Source: Candidatus Andersenbacteria bacterium RIFCSPHIGHO2_02_FULL_45_11
Lineage (GTDB): Bacteria; Patescibacteriota; Andersenbacteria; UBA10190
Reading direction: 5' to 3'
NCBI GenBank assembly: GCA_001817055.1
Contig: MHHP01000015.1
Span: 12,020 to 46,242 of the forward strand
Length of the DNA stretch: 34,223 nucleotides
Made by a program: the position numbers and the translations under genes. Of this stretch, positions 1 through 9,369 are shown in pieces. The notes beneath the pieces were generated by a model that was not told the DNA's origin, did not search any database, and was given only the letters and a program-made list of their open reading frames with translations. Positions within the stretch are counted from its first letter, which is position 1, and every line of letters begins with the position of its first letter.

Positions 1-1
1 A

Positions 2-1786
2 GAACTGCTGCGCGTAATGCAACGTCTGGGTGTGCCAGCCCGTTTAGAGGCAGGTGAGAACGTGTTTGATACTATCTGCATTCAACAAATGCTGCTATTG
101 CTTGCATATCTTGCGGATATGAAGCGGGAAGATATGTTGGCGGAGATTTTGCAATTTGATTGGCTCGCCATTCCCGCTCTTGATGTGCTGAAGGTGATTA
201 CGCATGCGGGTACTCATCATGAAAAGCTTCTGAATATGATTGGCGATGAAGTAGCGCTTACGGAAGTGGGTGTGAGTAATCCACTCCTCTTTATTTCTCT
301 GAAAGAAAACCTGGCACGGTGGAAGCACGACGCGGCGAATGTAACGTTGCAAGATTTTCTGCATCAGATATTTTCAGAATCCGGCTGGCTTGAGTATATT
401 TTGAAACAAGGAGACAAGCTGTCGTGCTTACAGAAAATGACGAGGCTTTTACAAGAAGCAAAGCAATTAAACGAGTCTAAGCATACTCTTACGATTACGG
501 AATTTATGCATCGGTTGCAGTTGCTTGCCGAACACGATGTGCCACTGGAAACGCAGGCATGGCAAACTGCACAAAATGCTGTGCATTTGATGACGGCGCA
601 CAAGGCAAAGGGGTTGGAGTTTGAACACGTAGTAATGACGCGGCTGAATAACAAGCACTGGGGGAATAATCCGGAGGTAGGCAAATTGCCCTTGCCGCAC
701 GGGTTTATTCGCCATGATTATATTGTTGCCGGAGAAAACAACGAAGATGAACGGCGCCTATTTTACGTTGCGTTAACCCGTGCAAAACAGACGCTATGGC
801 TCACCCGCGCAACGCATACTGCAACGGGAAGGCCTACGGTGCCATCATTATTTATGGCAGAGTTACCGTCTTCCTGTGTTTCCGTGCACGAACATATAGA
901 GGACGAAGCGCATATTGTGGAGCGTACGGTTACGGGGCTGGGGCCGCTACCGGCTGTACATCAAGACGATATTAGAGGATGGCTCAAGTTTTTACTCAAG
1001 GATCACGTGTTGAGCGTTACGCATATTAATAACTATTTGGAATGTCCGCGGAAGTTCTATATACGGAATGTACTGCGTGTGCCTACGGTGCGCACGCCTC
1101 ACCAAGCGTTAGGATCGGCCGTGCATGGAGCACTCGAATCTTTTTTTGTGGAATATGAACGAAGCAATGCAGTGCCATCTGTTGATGTGCTGACAGTTGC
1201 GTTTGATCGTTTTTTGCAACGTGAAGTGTTAACGCCGGAACAATCCCAGCATGCGCTCGATGTAGGGCGGGGCATCCTTGAAGAATATTATGCGCAGTAC
1301 CGCAATAGCTTTGCTCGTGATACAAAGCGGGAGTATAACTTTAGCAGCCATGGCATTACAGTAGATGGCATTCCGATTACGGGGCTGATTGATAAAATAG
1401 AGCTACTTGATGCATCTGATAAGCAAAAAAATGGCCTATGGCGCGAAGGTGCTGCTGTGAATATTGTAGACTACAAAACCGGCAGGCCAGAAAATGGACT
1501 CAAGAAAATTTCAAAAGGCGGAGACTATTACCGTCAGCTCGTGTTTTATAAACTGCTGTGCGACACGTCTCCGCGGTTTCCGTTCACATTTGCAACTGCA
1601 GAAATTGATTTTGTGCAAAAAAACGACAAGGGTGTCTTCATCAAAAAACAACTAACGATATCGGACGAGGAAGTTGCTGTATTGCGGCAAGAAATCAAAG
1701 ACGTATGGAGCAATATTCAAAACCTCGCATTTTTTGAAGACGGCGCCGGTTGTGGCAAATCTGATTGTGAGTACTGCGCGCACTAA
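2..1786 (+). CDS. UvrD/PcrA-like helicase C-terminal part fused to RecB-family PD-(D/E)XK nuclease (5' truncated by window)
   Basis: Frame is open to the window start. Helicase motif 'MTAHKAKGLEFEHVVM' and 'RRLFYVALTRAK'. Nuclease motifs 'GLIDKIELL', 'VNIVDYKTGRP', 'QLVFYKLL'. Cysteines 'CPRKFY' and C-terminal 'CGKSDCEYC'. Confidence 0.9.
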   Translation, partial: ELLRVMQRLGVPARLEAGENVFDTICIQQMLLLLAYLADMKREDMLAEILQFDWLAIPALDVLKVITHAGTHHEKLLNMIGDEVALTEVGVSNPLLFISLKENLARWKHDAANVTLQDFLHQIFSESGWLEYILKQGDKLSCLQKMTRLLQEAKQLNESKHTLTITEFMHRLQLLAEHDVPLETQAWQTAQNAVHLMTAHKAKGLEFEHVVMTRLNNKHWGNNPEVGKLPLPHGFIRHDYIVAGENNEDERRLFYVALTRAKQTLWLTRATHTATGRPTVPSLFMAELPSSCVSVHEHIEDEAHIVERTVTGLGPLPAVHQDDIRGWLKFLLKDHVLSVTHINNYLECPRKFYIRNVLRVPTVRTPHQALGSAVHGALESFFVEYERSNAVPSVDVLTVAFDRFLQREVLTPEQSQHALDVGRGILEEYYAQYRNSFARDTKREYNFSSHGITVDGIPITGLIDKIELLDASDKQKNGLWREGAAVNIVDYKTGRPENGLKKISKGGDYYRQLVFYKLLCDTSPRFPFTFATAEIDFVQKNDKGVFIKKQLTISDEEVAVLRQEIKDVWSNIQNLAFFEDGAGCGKSDCEYCAH

Positions 1787-1788
1787 CT

Positions 1789-2337
1789 ATGTTTGATGTT
1801 ATTTGTGACCGAGATGGGGTTTTGAATGTAGATGTGGGATATGCTCATCGCATTGAAGATTTTGCTATTCCCGAAGGCGCTGTTGCAGGGCTTACGATAC
1901 TGCGAGATGCAGGAGCAAGGTTCTTCATTGTGACGGGCCAGTCTGGAATTGCACGAAGAATGTACGCCGAAGAGCAGATGCACGCGTTTAATCGGCATTT
2001 GCAGGAACAATATCGGCAGCATGGAATTGAATTTGCGGCTATCGCATTTTGTCCCCACTATCCTGCAGTTTCGGATTGCACATGTCGCAAACCAAAAACG
2101 GGCATGCTAGATCAGATTGAAGCCATGATTGGGCCGATTGATTGGGATTCTGCATGGGGTATTGGCGATAAGCACTCAGATTCTGAAATGATACTATCGA
2201 AAGGCGGACGTGCAGTGCTATTACCCGATACAAGGTATTGGAGTGAGAATGATCCAAAACTAGCGTCTCTTCTGAACAATCCGCGACACTTTGTTGCAAA
2301 CAATGTGCTGGAAGCTGCCCATTGTATTATCCCGTAA
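1789..2337 (+). CDS. HAD-superfamily phosphatase, HisB-N/GmhB-like
   Basis: 'CDRDGVLNVDVGYAHRIEDF', 'IVTGQSGIARRMY', 'CPHYPAVSDCTCRKPKTGML', 'GIGDKHSD'. Starts 2 nt after the previous stop. Confidence 0.85.
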   Translation: MFDVICDRDGVLNVDVGYAHRIEDFAIPEGAVAGLTILRDAGARFFIVTGQSGIARRMYAEEQMHAFNRHLQEQYRQHGIEFAAIAFCPHYPAVSDCTCRKPKTGMLDQIEAMIGPIDWDSAWGIGDKHSDSEMILSKGGRAVLLPDTRYWSENDPKLASLLNNPRHFVANNVLEAAHCIIP

Positions 2338-3922
2338 TGTGCCGCTGTGCCCACTGCCAATCGGCATGCACTTTTTTGCCGGGGTTAAAGATACCCTTTG
2401 GGTCGAAGATATGTTTTGTTTGTTCGAATACCGTCATTATTTCTGGGCCAAACATTTGAGGGAGTGCATGGCTTCGAATTAAGCCATCGTTGTGTTCGGC
2501 CGTAGATGAGCCATGGTACTGGAATACGAGATTGTGAACTTCTTGCATGACGTTCGGAATTTTATCTCGCTGTCGACGGTCTTTGAGATTCATGAGTGGA
2601 ATAATATGGAAGTTGCCGTCGCCAGCATGGCCCGCAATAGTATAGTTTAATTTGTGCCTCTCTAAAATACCTGCCAGTTTCGGTAAAAACTCGGGGAGAT
2701 GTTGGGGCAGAACGATAAAATCATCAATAAACGGAGCCGGCTTTTTTTCTTCATGGGCATGCCGAAGCAGGTTAAAGCTCTCTCGCCGTATGTGCCAGTA
2801 TTTTTCTCGGTCTTTGGCATTGCGCGCAATGCGGGAGCGAAGTGAATATTTTTCGAGCGCAGCCCGAGCTGCACGCAGCCGAGATGTAACTTCTCCCTGT
2901 GCACTGCCGGTGAATTCTGCAATAAGAACGAGTTTTGGTATGCCACCAATTAGGAGCATTCGAAATTCTGGTAAGAATTGGATTGCAAGGGAAGGGCTCC
3001 GAGGCATGATTTTGGTTGCCAGGAATAATGTGTGATCATCGTACGATTCTATGCTTTCTGGGCGATATTTTTTCAGGTCGTTAATGATGTCTCCAAGCCG
3101 TGCAAGGTCATCAAGGAATACGATGAGCATTTCTGCATGCTGCTGAGGCTGTATTAGGCGGAACGTAATATTCGTAGTAATCCCCAGTGTGCCCTGGGAT
3201 CCGCAAAAAAGCTTCGTAAGATCAAACCGCTTTCTATCCCATACATCCCATAATGCATATCCTGCTGAATTTTTAGAAACCTTAGGCCTTGCGGCATGAA
3301 TTACTTTGTAGTTTTTTTCCAACAGATCATATGTGGCTCGATATGCCTTTCCTAAGAATGTTTTTTCTTGCATTGCTTCTTTGAGCTCCGGTAGAGAGAG
3401 TGGGCGCAGTTCATATTCTTGTGCGTCTGCTAGTACCACACGGAGCGACTCAATATACTTCTCTGTTTTGCCGTATTGTAAATTTTTTTCTCCTCCCGCG
3501 TTATTATTCACCATACCACCTACGGTGCAGATGTTTTTTGATGCTGGGTACGATGGCATTAAAAGATTTTTTGCTGATGTTTTCTTTTCCATATCCTTAT
3601 AAAACGCACCAGGTTCAATCTCAAGCGAGTTTCCGTGAATTTCTCCTATCCTATTAATATGGGAGGCCATATCTACTACAACAGAATCTGTAAGCGCTCC
3701 GCCAGACATATCTGTGCCACCGCTTCGCACGGTGAGGGAGATGCCATCATTGCGTGTCGCGTATTTCACGATTGCTTGTACATCGTCAATGTTTAACGGA
3801 TGCACAACCGCCTTTGGGCGTACGGAAAAAATACTGGCATCGCGGCTTGCGTGTGTGAGCGATGCATCGTCCACGTCTACTTCTCCGTGGACGAGAGGTT
3901 GAAGGTCTTGTTTAATCGACAT
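2327..3922 (-). CDS. FAD-binding oxidoreductase, GlcD/D-lactate dehydrogenase-like
   Basis: FAD_binding_4-like 'TVRSGGTDMSGGALTDSVVVDM', 'CTVGGMVNNNAGGEKNLQYGKT'; C-term 'HAGDGNFHIIPLM', 'IFDPKGIFNPGKK'. Start moved from 4063 to the ATG at 3922, because upstream residues are translated repeat and a TGC-TATACT box lies 7 nt upstream. Confidence 0.88.
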   Translation of the reverse strand: MSIKQDLQPLVHGEVDVDDASLTHASRDASIFSVRPKAVVHPLNIDDVQAIVKYATRNDGISLTVRSGGTDMSGGALTDSVVVDMASHINRIGEIHGNSLEIEPGAFYKDMEKKTSAKNLLMPSYPASKNICTVGGMVNNNAGGEKNLQYGKTEKYIESLRVVLADAQEYELRPLSLPELKEAMQEKTFLGKAYRATYDLLEKNYKVIHAARPKVSKNSAGYALWDVWDRKRFDLTKLFCGSQGTLGITTNITFRLIQPQQHAEMLIVFLDDLARLGDIINDLKKYRPESIESYDDHTLFLATKIMPRSPSLAIQFLPEFRMLLIGGIPKLVLIAEFTGSAQGEVTSRLRAARAALEKYSLRSRIARNAKDREKYWHIRRESFNLLRHAHEEKKPAPFIDDFIVLPQHLPEFLPKLAGILERHKLNYTIAGHAGDGNFHIIPLMNLKDRRQRDKIPNVMQEVHNLVFQYHGSSTAEHNDGLIRSHALPQMFGPEIMTVFEQTKHIFDPKGIFNPGKKVHADWQWAQRHITG

Positions 3923-3929
3923 TGCGTAA

Positions 3930-3938
3930 AGTATAGCA
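3930..3938 (-). promoter_or_regulatory. Extended -10 box TGC-TATACT, 7 nt before the ATG at 3922
   Basis: Reverse complement reads TGCTATACT-ttacgca-ATG. Confidence 0.55.
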
Positions 3939-3953
3939 CGTCGCGAACGCGCT

Positions 3954-4092
3954 CCCTTCTCCCGTTTTGGGAGAAGGTTAGCTCCGCCTTTGAGCGGAGC
4001 GCGGATGAGGGGAACGTAGTCGCAACGTCGACCCCTCACCCCCTTGCCTAACAACGTAGGCAAGGCACCCTCTCCCAGAATTGGGAGAGGGG
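3954..4092. repeat. Compound intergenic palindromic repeat
   Basis: Hairpins CCTTCTCCCgttttGGGAGAAGG, GCTCCGCctttgaGCGGAGC, GAGGGG...CCCCTC, CTTGCCTAacaacgTAGGCAAG, CCCTCTCCCagaattGGGAGAGGG. Confidence 0.75.
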
Positions 4093-4132
4093 AACGTTTG
4101 TTCTGTGGAATCTATTGAGTTATGATGGAGGT

Positions 4133-4609
4133 ATGAAAAACTCACTCTCTATAATAGGCGGAATTATTATTATCGTTGCAGTTGCATGGTTTGCCATGCG
4201 AGGGGATAGCGACGATGCTATCGTACCTGCGCCCACAGCAACACCAACTGTTGCACCGTCTGTAGGCGGACTTATTCAATTAGCGCCAACAGATATTCCG
4301 GCAGTTTCTCCATCGCCTGAAGCGTCTGTTGCGCCGGCGGCTGTTACGGTTTCAATCGATGACGAAGGATTTACACCGGCAACAGTGACAGTAAAAGCTG
4401 GAACAACGGTTACATTTGTTAATAACGGACAGGCACTTCACTGGCCAGCGTCTAACCCGCATCCAATCCATACCGGCCTTTCCGGATTCGATGCACGCAA
4501 AGGCTTGGCAACAGGTGAAACATTTTCGTTCACGTTCACAAAAGCCGGCACGTTCGGCATGCATGATCATTTAAATACAGCCCTCGTAGGTACAATCGTC
4601 GTACAATAA
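4133..4609 (+). CDS. Exported/membrane-anchored cupredoxin-like protein
   Basis: N-terminal TM, P/T/A-rich linker, beta domain 'TVSIDDEGFTPATVTVKAGTTVTFVNNGQALHW...AGTFGMHDHLNTALVGTIVV'. Start 4133 chosen because ggaggt lies just upstream. Confidence 0.8.
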   Translation: MKNSLSIIGGIIIIVAVAWFAMRGDSDDAIVPAPTATPTVAPSVGGLIQLAPTDIPAVSPSPEASVAPAAVTVSIDDEGFTPATVTVKAGTTVTFVNNGQALHWPASNPHPIHTGLSGFDARKGLATGETFSFTFTKAGTFGMHDHLNTALVGTIVVQ

Positions 4610-4621
4610 AATCGTTTCTGC

Positions 4622-4627
4622 TATACT
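4622..4627 (+). promoter_or_regulatory. -10 box TATACT (preceded by TGC), 7 nt before pilB ATG
   Basis: tgcTATACTgaagggcATG. Confidence 0.55.
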
Positions 4628-4634
4628 GAAGGGC

Positions 4635-6365
4635 ATGGTTGATCGCATCAGCGAAACTATCCTTCAAACATTAGTTGCATCGGGCGAACTTGCGCTTGCT
4701 GATAGTACTGCAGTCCGCGAGCAAATCGATACAGGGAAGGGCGCAATTTATTCATTGCTTGTTACGGGAAGTAAGGTAACGGAGGAGCAATATACTAAAG
4801 CATATGCTGCCGCGCTTGGCATGCCATATATTGATGTGCGCGATAAGCAGATTGAATCCAAGGTTCTCGATATTATTCCTGAATCAACTGCACGCGAACA
4901 TATGATTATTGCCTATGAGCAGACGGATGAAGTGGTGAAGCTTGCCATGGCAAACCCCAACGATCGGCAGATTGTGGAGTTTATTCACAAGAAGGTGGAT
5001 AAGCCGGTAGAGGTTGCGCTTGCAAGTGTTACCAGTATCCGCGAAACACTGGCGAAATATGAAGGAACTCTGGAGGCAGATTTGCAACAAGTTATAGATG
5101 AAGCGAAGAAGGCGAATGAGGAAGGAAAAGATTTGTCGAAGGCTGCAGAGGATTTGCCGATCATTAAGATCGCCGACTCTATTTTGAGGCATGCAATTTT
5201 AAAGGGCTCGTCTGATATTCACATTGAACCTACGGAAGAAAAAGTGGTGGTGCGGTACCGGATCGACGGAATTTTGCACGATATGATGGTGTTGCCGAAG
5301 ACCGTGCTTGCGGGCGTTGTAGCGCGTATAAAAATATTGAGTAATTTAAAGATTGACGAACACAGGTTGCCACAAGATGGCCGATTTAAATTAGAGAGCG
5401 ATGACTATAATGTCGCATTTCGTGTTTCTACGTTACCCGTGTTTGATGGAGAAAAGATTGTCATGCGTTTGTTGGACGAATCGGGTAAGGGGGTGAGCTT
5501 AGATAATGTGGGCATGGACGAGAAAAGCTTGAAGATGTTCCGTGACAATATTGCAAAGCCAAATGGGATGATACTCGTTACGGGGCCTACCGGATCTGGT
5601 AAAACAACCACGCTATATTCTGCAATGCGGGAGTTAAATACTTCGGAAGTAAATATTAGTACAATTGAAGACCCTATTGAATATCGCATGCAGCGAGTGA
5701 ATCAAACGCAAGTGCAGCCGAAAATTGGACTTACATTTTCTAATGGATTGCGGGCGCTGGTGCGGCAAGATCCGGATATTATTATGGTAGGTGAAATCCG
5801 TGACGAAGAAACTGCGTCGCTTGCCGTGAACGCAGCACTTACCGGGCACTTGGTACTGTCGACGTTGCATACAAATAGCGCCGCAGGCGCGGTGCCGCGG
5901 CTTATGGATATGAAGGTGGAGCCGTTCTTAATTGCGTCTACGTTGAACCTGGTGATGGCACAGCGCTTGGTACGTAAGCTTTGTGAATCGTGTCGTACTC
6001 AAGTACCGATTGACCAGGCAATGATGGACAGTATTGCGGATATTGTGAAGCTTGATCGGATGCTTGAAGTGCTCAAGCAGCAGGAGGTTATTGCAAAAGA
6101 TGCAGATTGGAAAGGCGTGCAAATGTTTGCTGCGCCCGGGTGTATAAAGTGTCATAATGGGTACAAAGGAAGAATGGGAATTTATGAAATGTTTGAGATG
6201 ACTCCTAGCATGCAACGGCTGTTATCTGCTACTATTACCACAGACGCGCTTGAAACTGCTGCAAAGAAAGAGCAGGGGATGGTAACGATGCTTGAGGATG
6301 GAGTGGTAAAAGTTGTGCGTGGGCTTACGAACATAGAAGAAGTTCTTCGAGTAGCAAAAGAATAA
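4635..6365 (+). CDS. pilB: Type IV pilus assembly ATPase PilB (GspE family)
   Basis: Walker A 'GPTGSGKTTTLYSAM', Asp box 'STIEDPIEYRM', 'RALVRQDPDIIMVGEIRDEETA', His box 'TGHLVLSTLHTNSA', tetracysteine 'CESC...CIKC'. Confidence 0.96.
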   Translation: MVDRISETILQTLVASGELALADSTAVREQIDTGKGAIYSLLVTGSKVTEEQYTKAYAAALGMPYIDVRDKQIESKVLDIIPESTAREHMIIAYEQTDEVVKLAMANPNDRQIVEFIHKKVDKPVEVALASVTSIRETLAKYEGTLEADLQQVIDEAKKANEEGKDLSKAAEDLPIIKIADSILRHAILKGSSDIHIEPTEEKVVVRYRIDGILHDMMVLPKTVLAGVVARIKILSNLKIDEHRLPQDGRFKLESDDYNVAFRVSTLPVFDGEKIVMRLLDESGKGVSLDNVGMDEKSLKMFRDNIAKPNGMILVTGPTGSGKTTTLYSAMRELNTSEVNISTIEDPIEYRMQRVNQTQVQPKIGLTFSNGLRALVRQDPDIIMVGEIRDEETASLAVNAALTGHLVLSTLHTNSAAGAVPRLMDMKVEPFLIASTLNLVMAQRLVRKLCESCRTQVPIDQAMMDSIADIVKLDRMLEVLKQQEVIAKDADWKGVQMFAAPGCIKCHNGYKGRMGIYEMFEMTPSMQRLLSATITTDALETAAKKEQGMVTMLEDGVVKVVRGLTNIEEVLRVAKE

Positions 6366-6366
6366 T

Positions 6367-7581
6367 ATGCCAACATATACATTTACAGGAAGGAACGAAC
6401 AGACAGGCGCACTTGTTACGGGTACGCGTGAAGTGGCATCGCATGCCGTGTTGGGGCAAGACTTGTTAGGCGAAGGCGTGTTGCTTACATCGTTTGAAGC
6501 GAAAAAGGAGCGTAATCATGCGTCGGTTATGAGTTTTTTTGTATCGCGAGTACCCGTACTGGAACGGGTATTGTTTGCGCGATACTTTGCATTAATGTTG
6601 CGTGCGGGTCTTGATTTAAAAAGTTCTCTTGCAACACTTCAGAAACAAACAAAAAATGGTGCACTGTCTCACGCCATAACACAAGTGTACCAAGGAGTGG
6701 AGCGAGGGCAATCGCTTGCAGATAGTATGCGTCCGTATCCGTACGCCTTCCCTGATATGTTTGTAGGGTTTATTGGCGTAGGAGAAACAACAGGAAAGCT
6801 GCAAGAAACATTAGAAGTGTTGGCGGCTCAATTACAAAAGGAATTCGAATTGAAGCGCGCAGTTCGAGGTGGAATGTTGTATCCGATTGTTATTTTAGCT
6901 GCACTATTTGCAGTGGGGGTTGCTATGATGGTATTTGTTGTGCCTAAGCTGGTTGAGATTTTTGAAGGATTTGATGTTGAGTTGCCCCTCATGACACGCG
7001 TGTTAATCGGTACAAGTAAATTTTTATCGGAATATTGGTATGTGGTGCTTGTGCTTGTGCTCATTTGCGCAAGCGTTGCGTGGTGGCTGATGCGAATCCC
7101 CAAAGTAAAAAAAGCGGTGATGGGTGCATTACTATTGTTCCCTATTGTGGGCCCGATTATAAAAGATGTAAACGTTGCGCGATTTGCCCGGAACTTAAGT
7201 TCGCTCTTATCGAGCGGCGTTGCATTTGCCGAAGCACTTTCTATTTTGGGGAACAACACGCCACACCCTATATATGCGCAGGTGTTTCATGAAGCTGAGG
7301 GGTATGTAAAGCAAGGTAAATCCTTAAGTGAATTTTTTGGGAAACAAGAAAAATTGTTTCCGCCCCTTGTAGTGAATATTATGGGAGTTGGTGAGCAAAC
7401 CGGAGAACTGTCTGCGGTGCTTCAGGAAGTTGCTTCCTTTTACGAGGGAGAAGTTGATCAAACAATGAAAAACCTTACGTCTATTATGGAGCCTGTGCTT
7501 ATGATTGCCATCGGGCTTGCGGTAGGTGCGCTTGCAATCTCTGTGATCTCACCTATTTACGGACTTGTAAATGTTATCTAA
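6367..7581 (+). CDS. pilC: Type IV pilus inner-membrane platform protein PilC (GspF family)
   Basis: 'FARYFALMLRAGLDLKSSLATL', duplicated T2SSF domain, 'VGEQTGELSAVLQEVASFYEGEVDQTMKNLTSIMEPVLMIAIG'. Confidence 0.95.
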   Translation: MPTYTFTGRNEQTGALVTGTREVASHAVLGQDLLGEGVLLTSFEAKKERNHASVMSFFVSRVPVLERVLFARYFALMLRAGLDLKSSLATLQKQTKNGALSHAITQVYQGVERGQSLADSMRPYPYAFPDMFVGFIGVGETTGKLQETLEVLAAQLQKEFELKRAVRGGMLYPIVILAALFAVGVAMMVFVVPKLVEIFEGFDVELPLMTRVLIGTSKFLSEYWYVVLVLVLICASVAWWLMRIPKVKKAVMGALLLFPIVGPIIKDVNVARFARNLSSLLSSGVAFAEALSILGNNTPHPIYAQVFHEAEGYVKQGKSLSEFFGKQEKLFPPLVVNIMGVGEQTGELSAVLQEVASFYEGEVDQTMKNLTSIMEPVLMIAIGLAVGALAISVISPIYGLVNVI

Positions 7582-8890
7582 AGGCTTCGGTATTCTCGAA
7601 GTAGTAATTACAACATTTGTTATTGGTGTTGTGGCGGTTGGGGTATTTTCGCTGATTACGCTTACGCTCAAATCTTCTCACGATGGTCAGCGGCGAATTA
7701 TTGCAACGGCACTTGCAAATGAAACAATGGAAAAGATTCGTAATTTGCCGTACGACAATGTGGGTACAGTTGGCGGGGTGCCTTCCGGGCCCATTGTGCA
7801 AAGTCAACAGGTTACTAGAAATGGCAGTGAGTATACTATTGCAACGGATATTCGGTACATTGATGATCCGTACGACGGTACGGCTGAGGGCAATCCCCCT
7901 GATGCGCTGAATACGGACTATAAACAAGCCCGCGTAGAAGTTTCGTGGCAATCAAATGTGTCTGCACGCCCCGTGTTATTAATCACACAGATTACACCCA
8001 AGGGTATTGAGGGGGGAAGTTCTTTAGGTACGCTTGTATTTCAAGCGTTGAATGCTGCAGGTGCCGGGGTAGCAGGGGCAACAGTTCATCTCTCAAACTC
8101 CGAAGTGAGTCCACTTGTCGACCTTACTACCGCAACAAACGACGAAGGAAGGGTTGTGATTCCTGGATTGCTCGCAGCAAGTGGCACGTACCAACTCACA
8201 GTTTCGAAAGCAGGGCATACTACAGAGCAAACATATACTCCTGCTGGTGTTTTTACCCCAGATACGGACCATTCCCATCTAACTGCAATTGCAGGGCAAG
8301 TGATAAATAAAACATTTTCACTTGATGCAGTAGCGTCTCTTGTAGTGCAAACGGTAGATGCGCTTACTAGTGCGCCTATCCCAGATGTTGCATATCGTAT
8401 AACAGGAACAAAAAAGATTGGTACCGATGAAAATGCGCAGCCGGTGTATGTGCTGGATGCAAATGATACAACGGATAGCAGTGGATCTCATGAGTATCAA
8501 AGTATGGTATGGGATTCGTATGCAATTTCGATAGACGGTACTGTTACTGGGTATGATATTGAAGATACAAGCCTGCCGTTGCCGCTCGTGATAAATCCGG
8601 GCGCAGAGGAAACGGTACTAATGAAGCTCGCTGCGCATACGCCGTTATCGTTGCATGTCACCGTTCTACCTTCCTCTCAAGAGCCAATCGAAAACGCATC
8701 GGTACATGTTACAAAAAGTGGATATGACGAAACGAAGCAAACAACTGTTAATGGGCAAGCGTTTTTTGCTGATATGCCTGAAAATTCTGAGTATACGATA
8801 ACGGTTGATGCGGCGGGCTATCAGCAATCAGTCCAACAAGTAACAGTCGATGGAACTGTGCGTACTCAAGTAACATTAGTAGCACTATGA
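7571..8890 (+). CDS. Prepilin-like protein (GspI/PilV-type N-term) with repeated Ig/carboxypeptidase-regulatory-like beta domains
   Basis: 'SKG/FGILEVVITTFVIGVVAVGVFSL' with Glu at +5; repeats such as 'LVFQALNAAGAGVAGATVHLSNS...', 'LHVTVLPSSQEPIENASVHVTKSGYDETKQTTVNGQAFFADMPENSEYTITVDAAGY'. Confidence 0.8.
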   Translation: MLSKGFGILEVVITTFVIGVVAVGVFSLITLTLKSSHDGQRRIIATALANETMEKIRNLPYDNVGTVGGVPSGPIVQSQQVTRNGSEYTIATDIRYIDDPYDGTAEGNPPDALNTDYKQARVEVSWQSNVSARPVLLITQITPKGIEGGSSLGTLVFQALNAAGAGVAGATVHLSNSEVSPLVDLTTATNDEGRVVIPGLLAASGTYQLTVSKAGHTTEQTYTPAGVFTPDTDHSHLTAIAGQVINKTFSLDAVASLVVQTVDALTSAPIPDVAYRITGTKKIGTDENAQPVYVLDANDTTDSSGSHEYQSMVWDSYAISIDGTVTGYDIEDTSLPLPLVINPGAEETVLMKLAAHTPLSLHVTVLPSSQEPIENASVHVTKSGYDETKQTTVNGQAFFADMPENSEYTITVDAAGYQQSVQQVTVDGTVRTQVTLVAL

Positions 8891-9369
8891 GAGGTTTTAC
8901 GCTGATTGAAATTCTTGTTGCAATTAGTATCTCCAGTATTATTCTTGTCGCACTTGTGCGGCTTATGGGTATATCTATTCCAGTGTATCGTTCATTATTT
9001 TTACAAACGCTTGCGGATGATACGGCTCGAGTGCAGTTGAAGAGAATTGCGCATCAGCTTCGAGAAGCTCGCCCTTCTGATACAGGAGCGTATCCTATAG
9101 TGGAAGCAACGGCGCAAAAACTCATATTTTATGCAGATATTGACGGCGACATAGCCACGGAACGAGTGCGCTATGAACTCGTGGGTACGGATTTAGTGCG
9201 AGGAGTTATTGAGCCATCGGGCAATCCCATTGTGTATGACGTAGTGGGCGAAGTTTCTTCAATTGTTGCACGCTCTATATACAATGGCTCAACTCCACTT
9301 TTTACGTACTACGGAAGCAATTACCCCACAGATCCGAATCCGCTTATATTGCCCACCCCCACCCCATGA
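8887..9369 (+). CDS. Prepilin-like minor pilin (GspJ/PilW-type)
   Basis: 'MRG/FTLIEILVAISISSIILVALV'; ATGA overlap with previous gene. Confidence 0.85.
   Translation: MRGFTLIEILVAISISSIILVALVRLMGISIPVYRSLFLQTLADDTARVQLKRIAHQLREARPSDTGAYPIVEATAQKLIFYADIDGDIATERVRYELVGTDLVRGVIEPSGNPIVYDVVGEVSSIVARSIYNGSTPLFTYYGSNYPTDPNPLILPTPTP

Noticed and set aside
2652-3035. 127-aa + strand ORF
   Set aside because: Antisense to the well-supported FAD oxidase; no homology pattern.
3923-4063. N-terminal extension of the FAD oxidase ORF
   Set aside because: Translates the palindromic repeat; a better ATG is at 3922 downstream of a -10 box.
6828-7259. 143-aa antisense ORF inside pilC
   Set aside because: Overlaps conserved GspF-family coding sequence; low-complexity composition and no recognisable motif.
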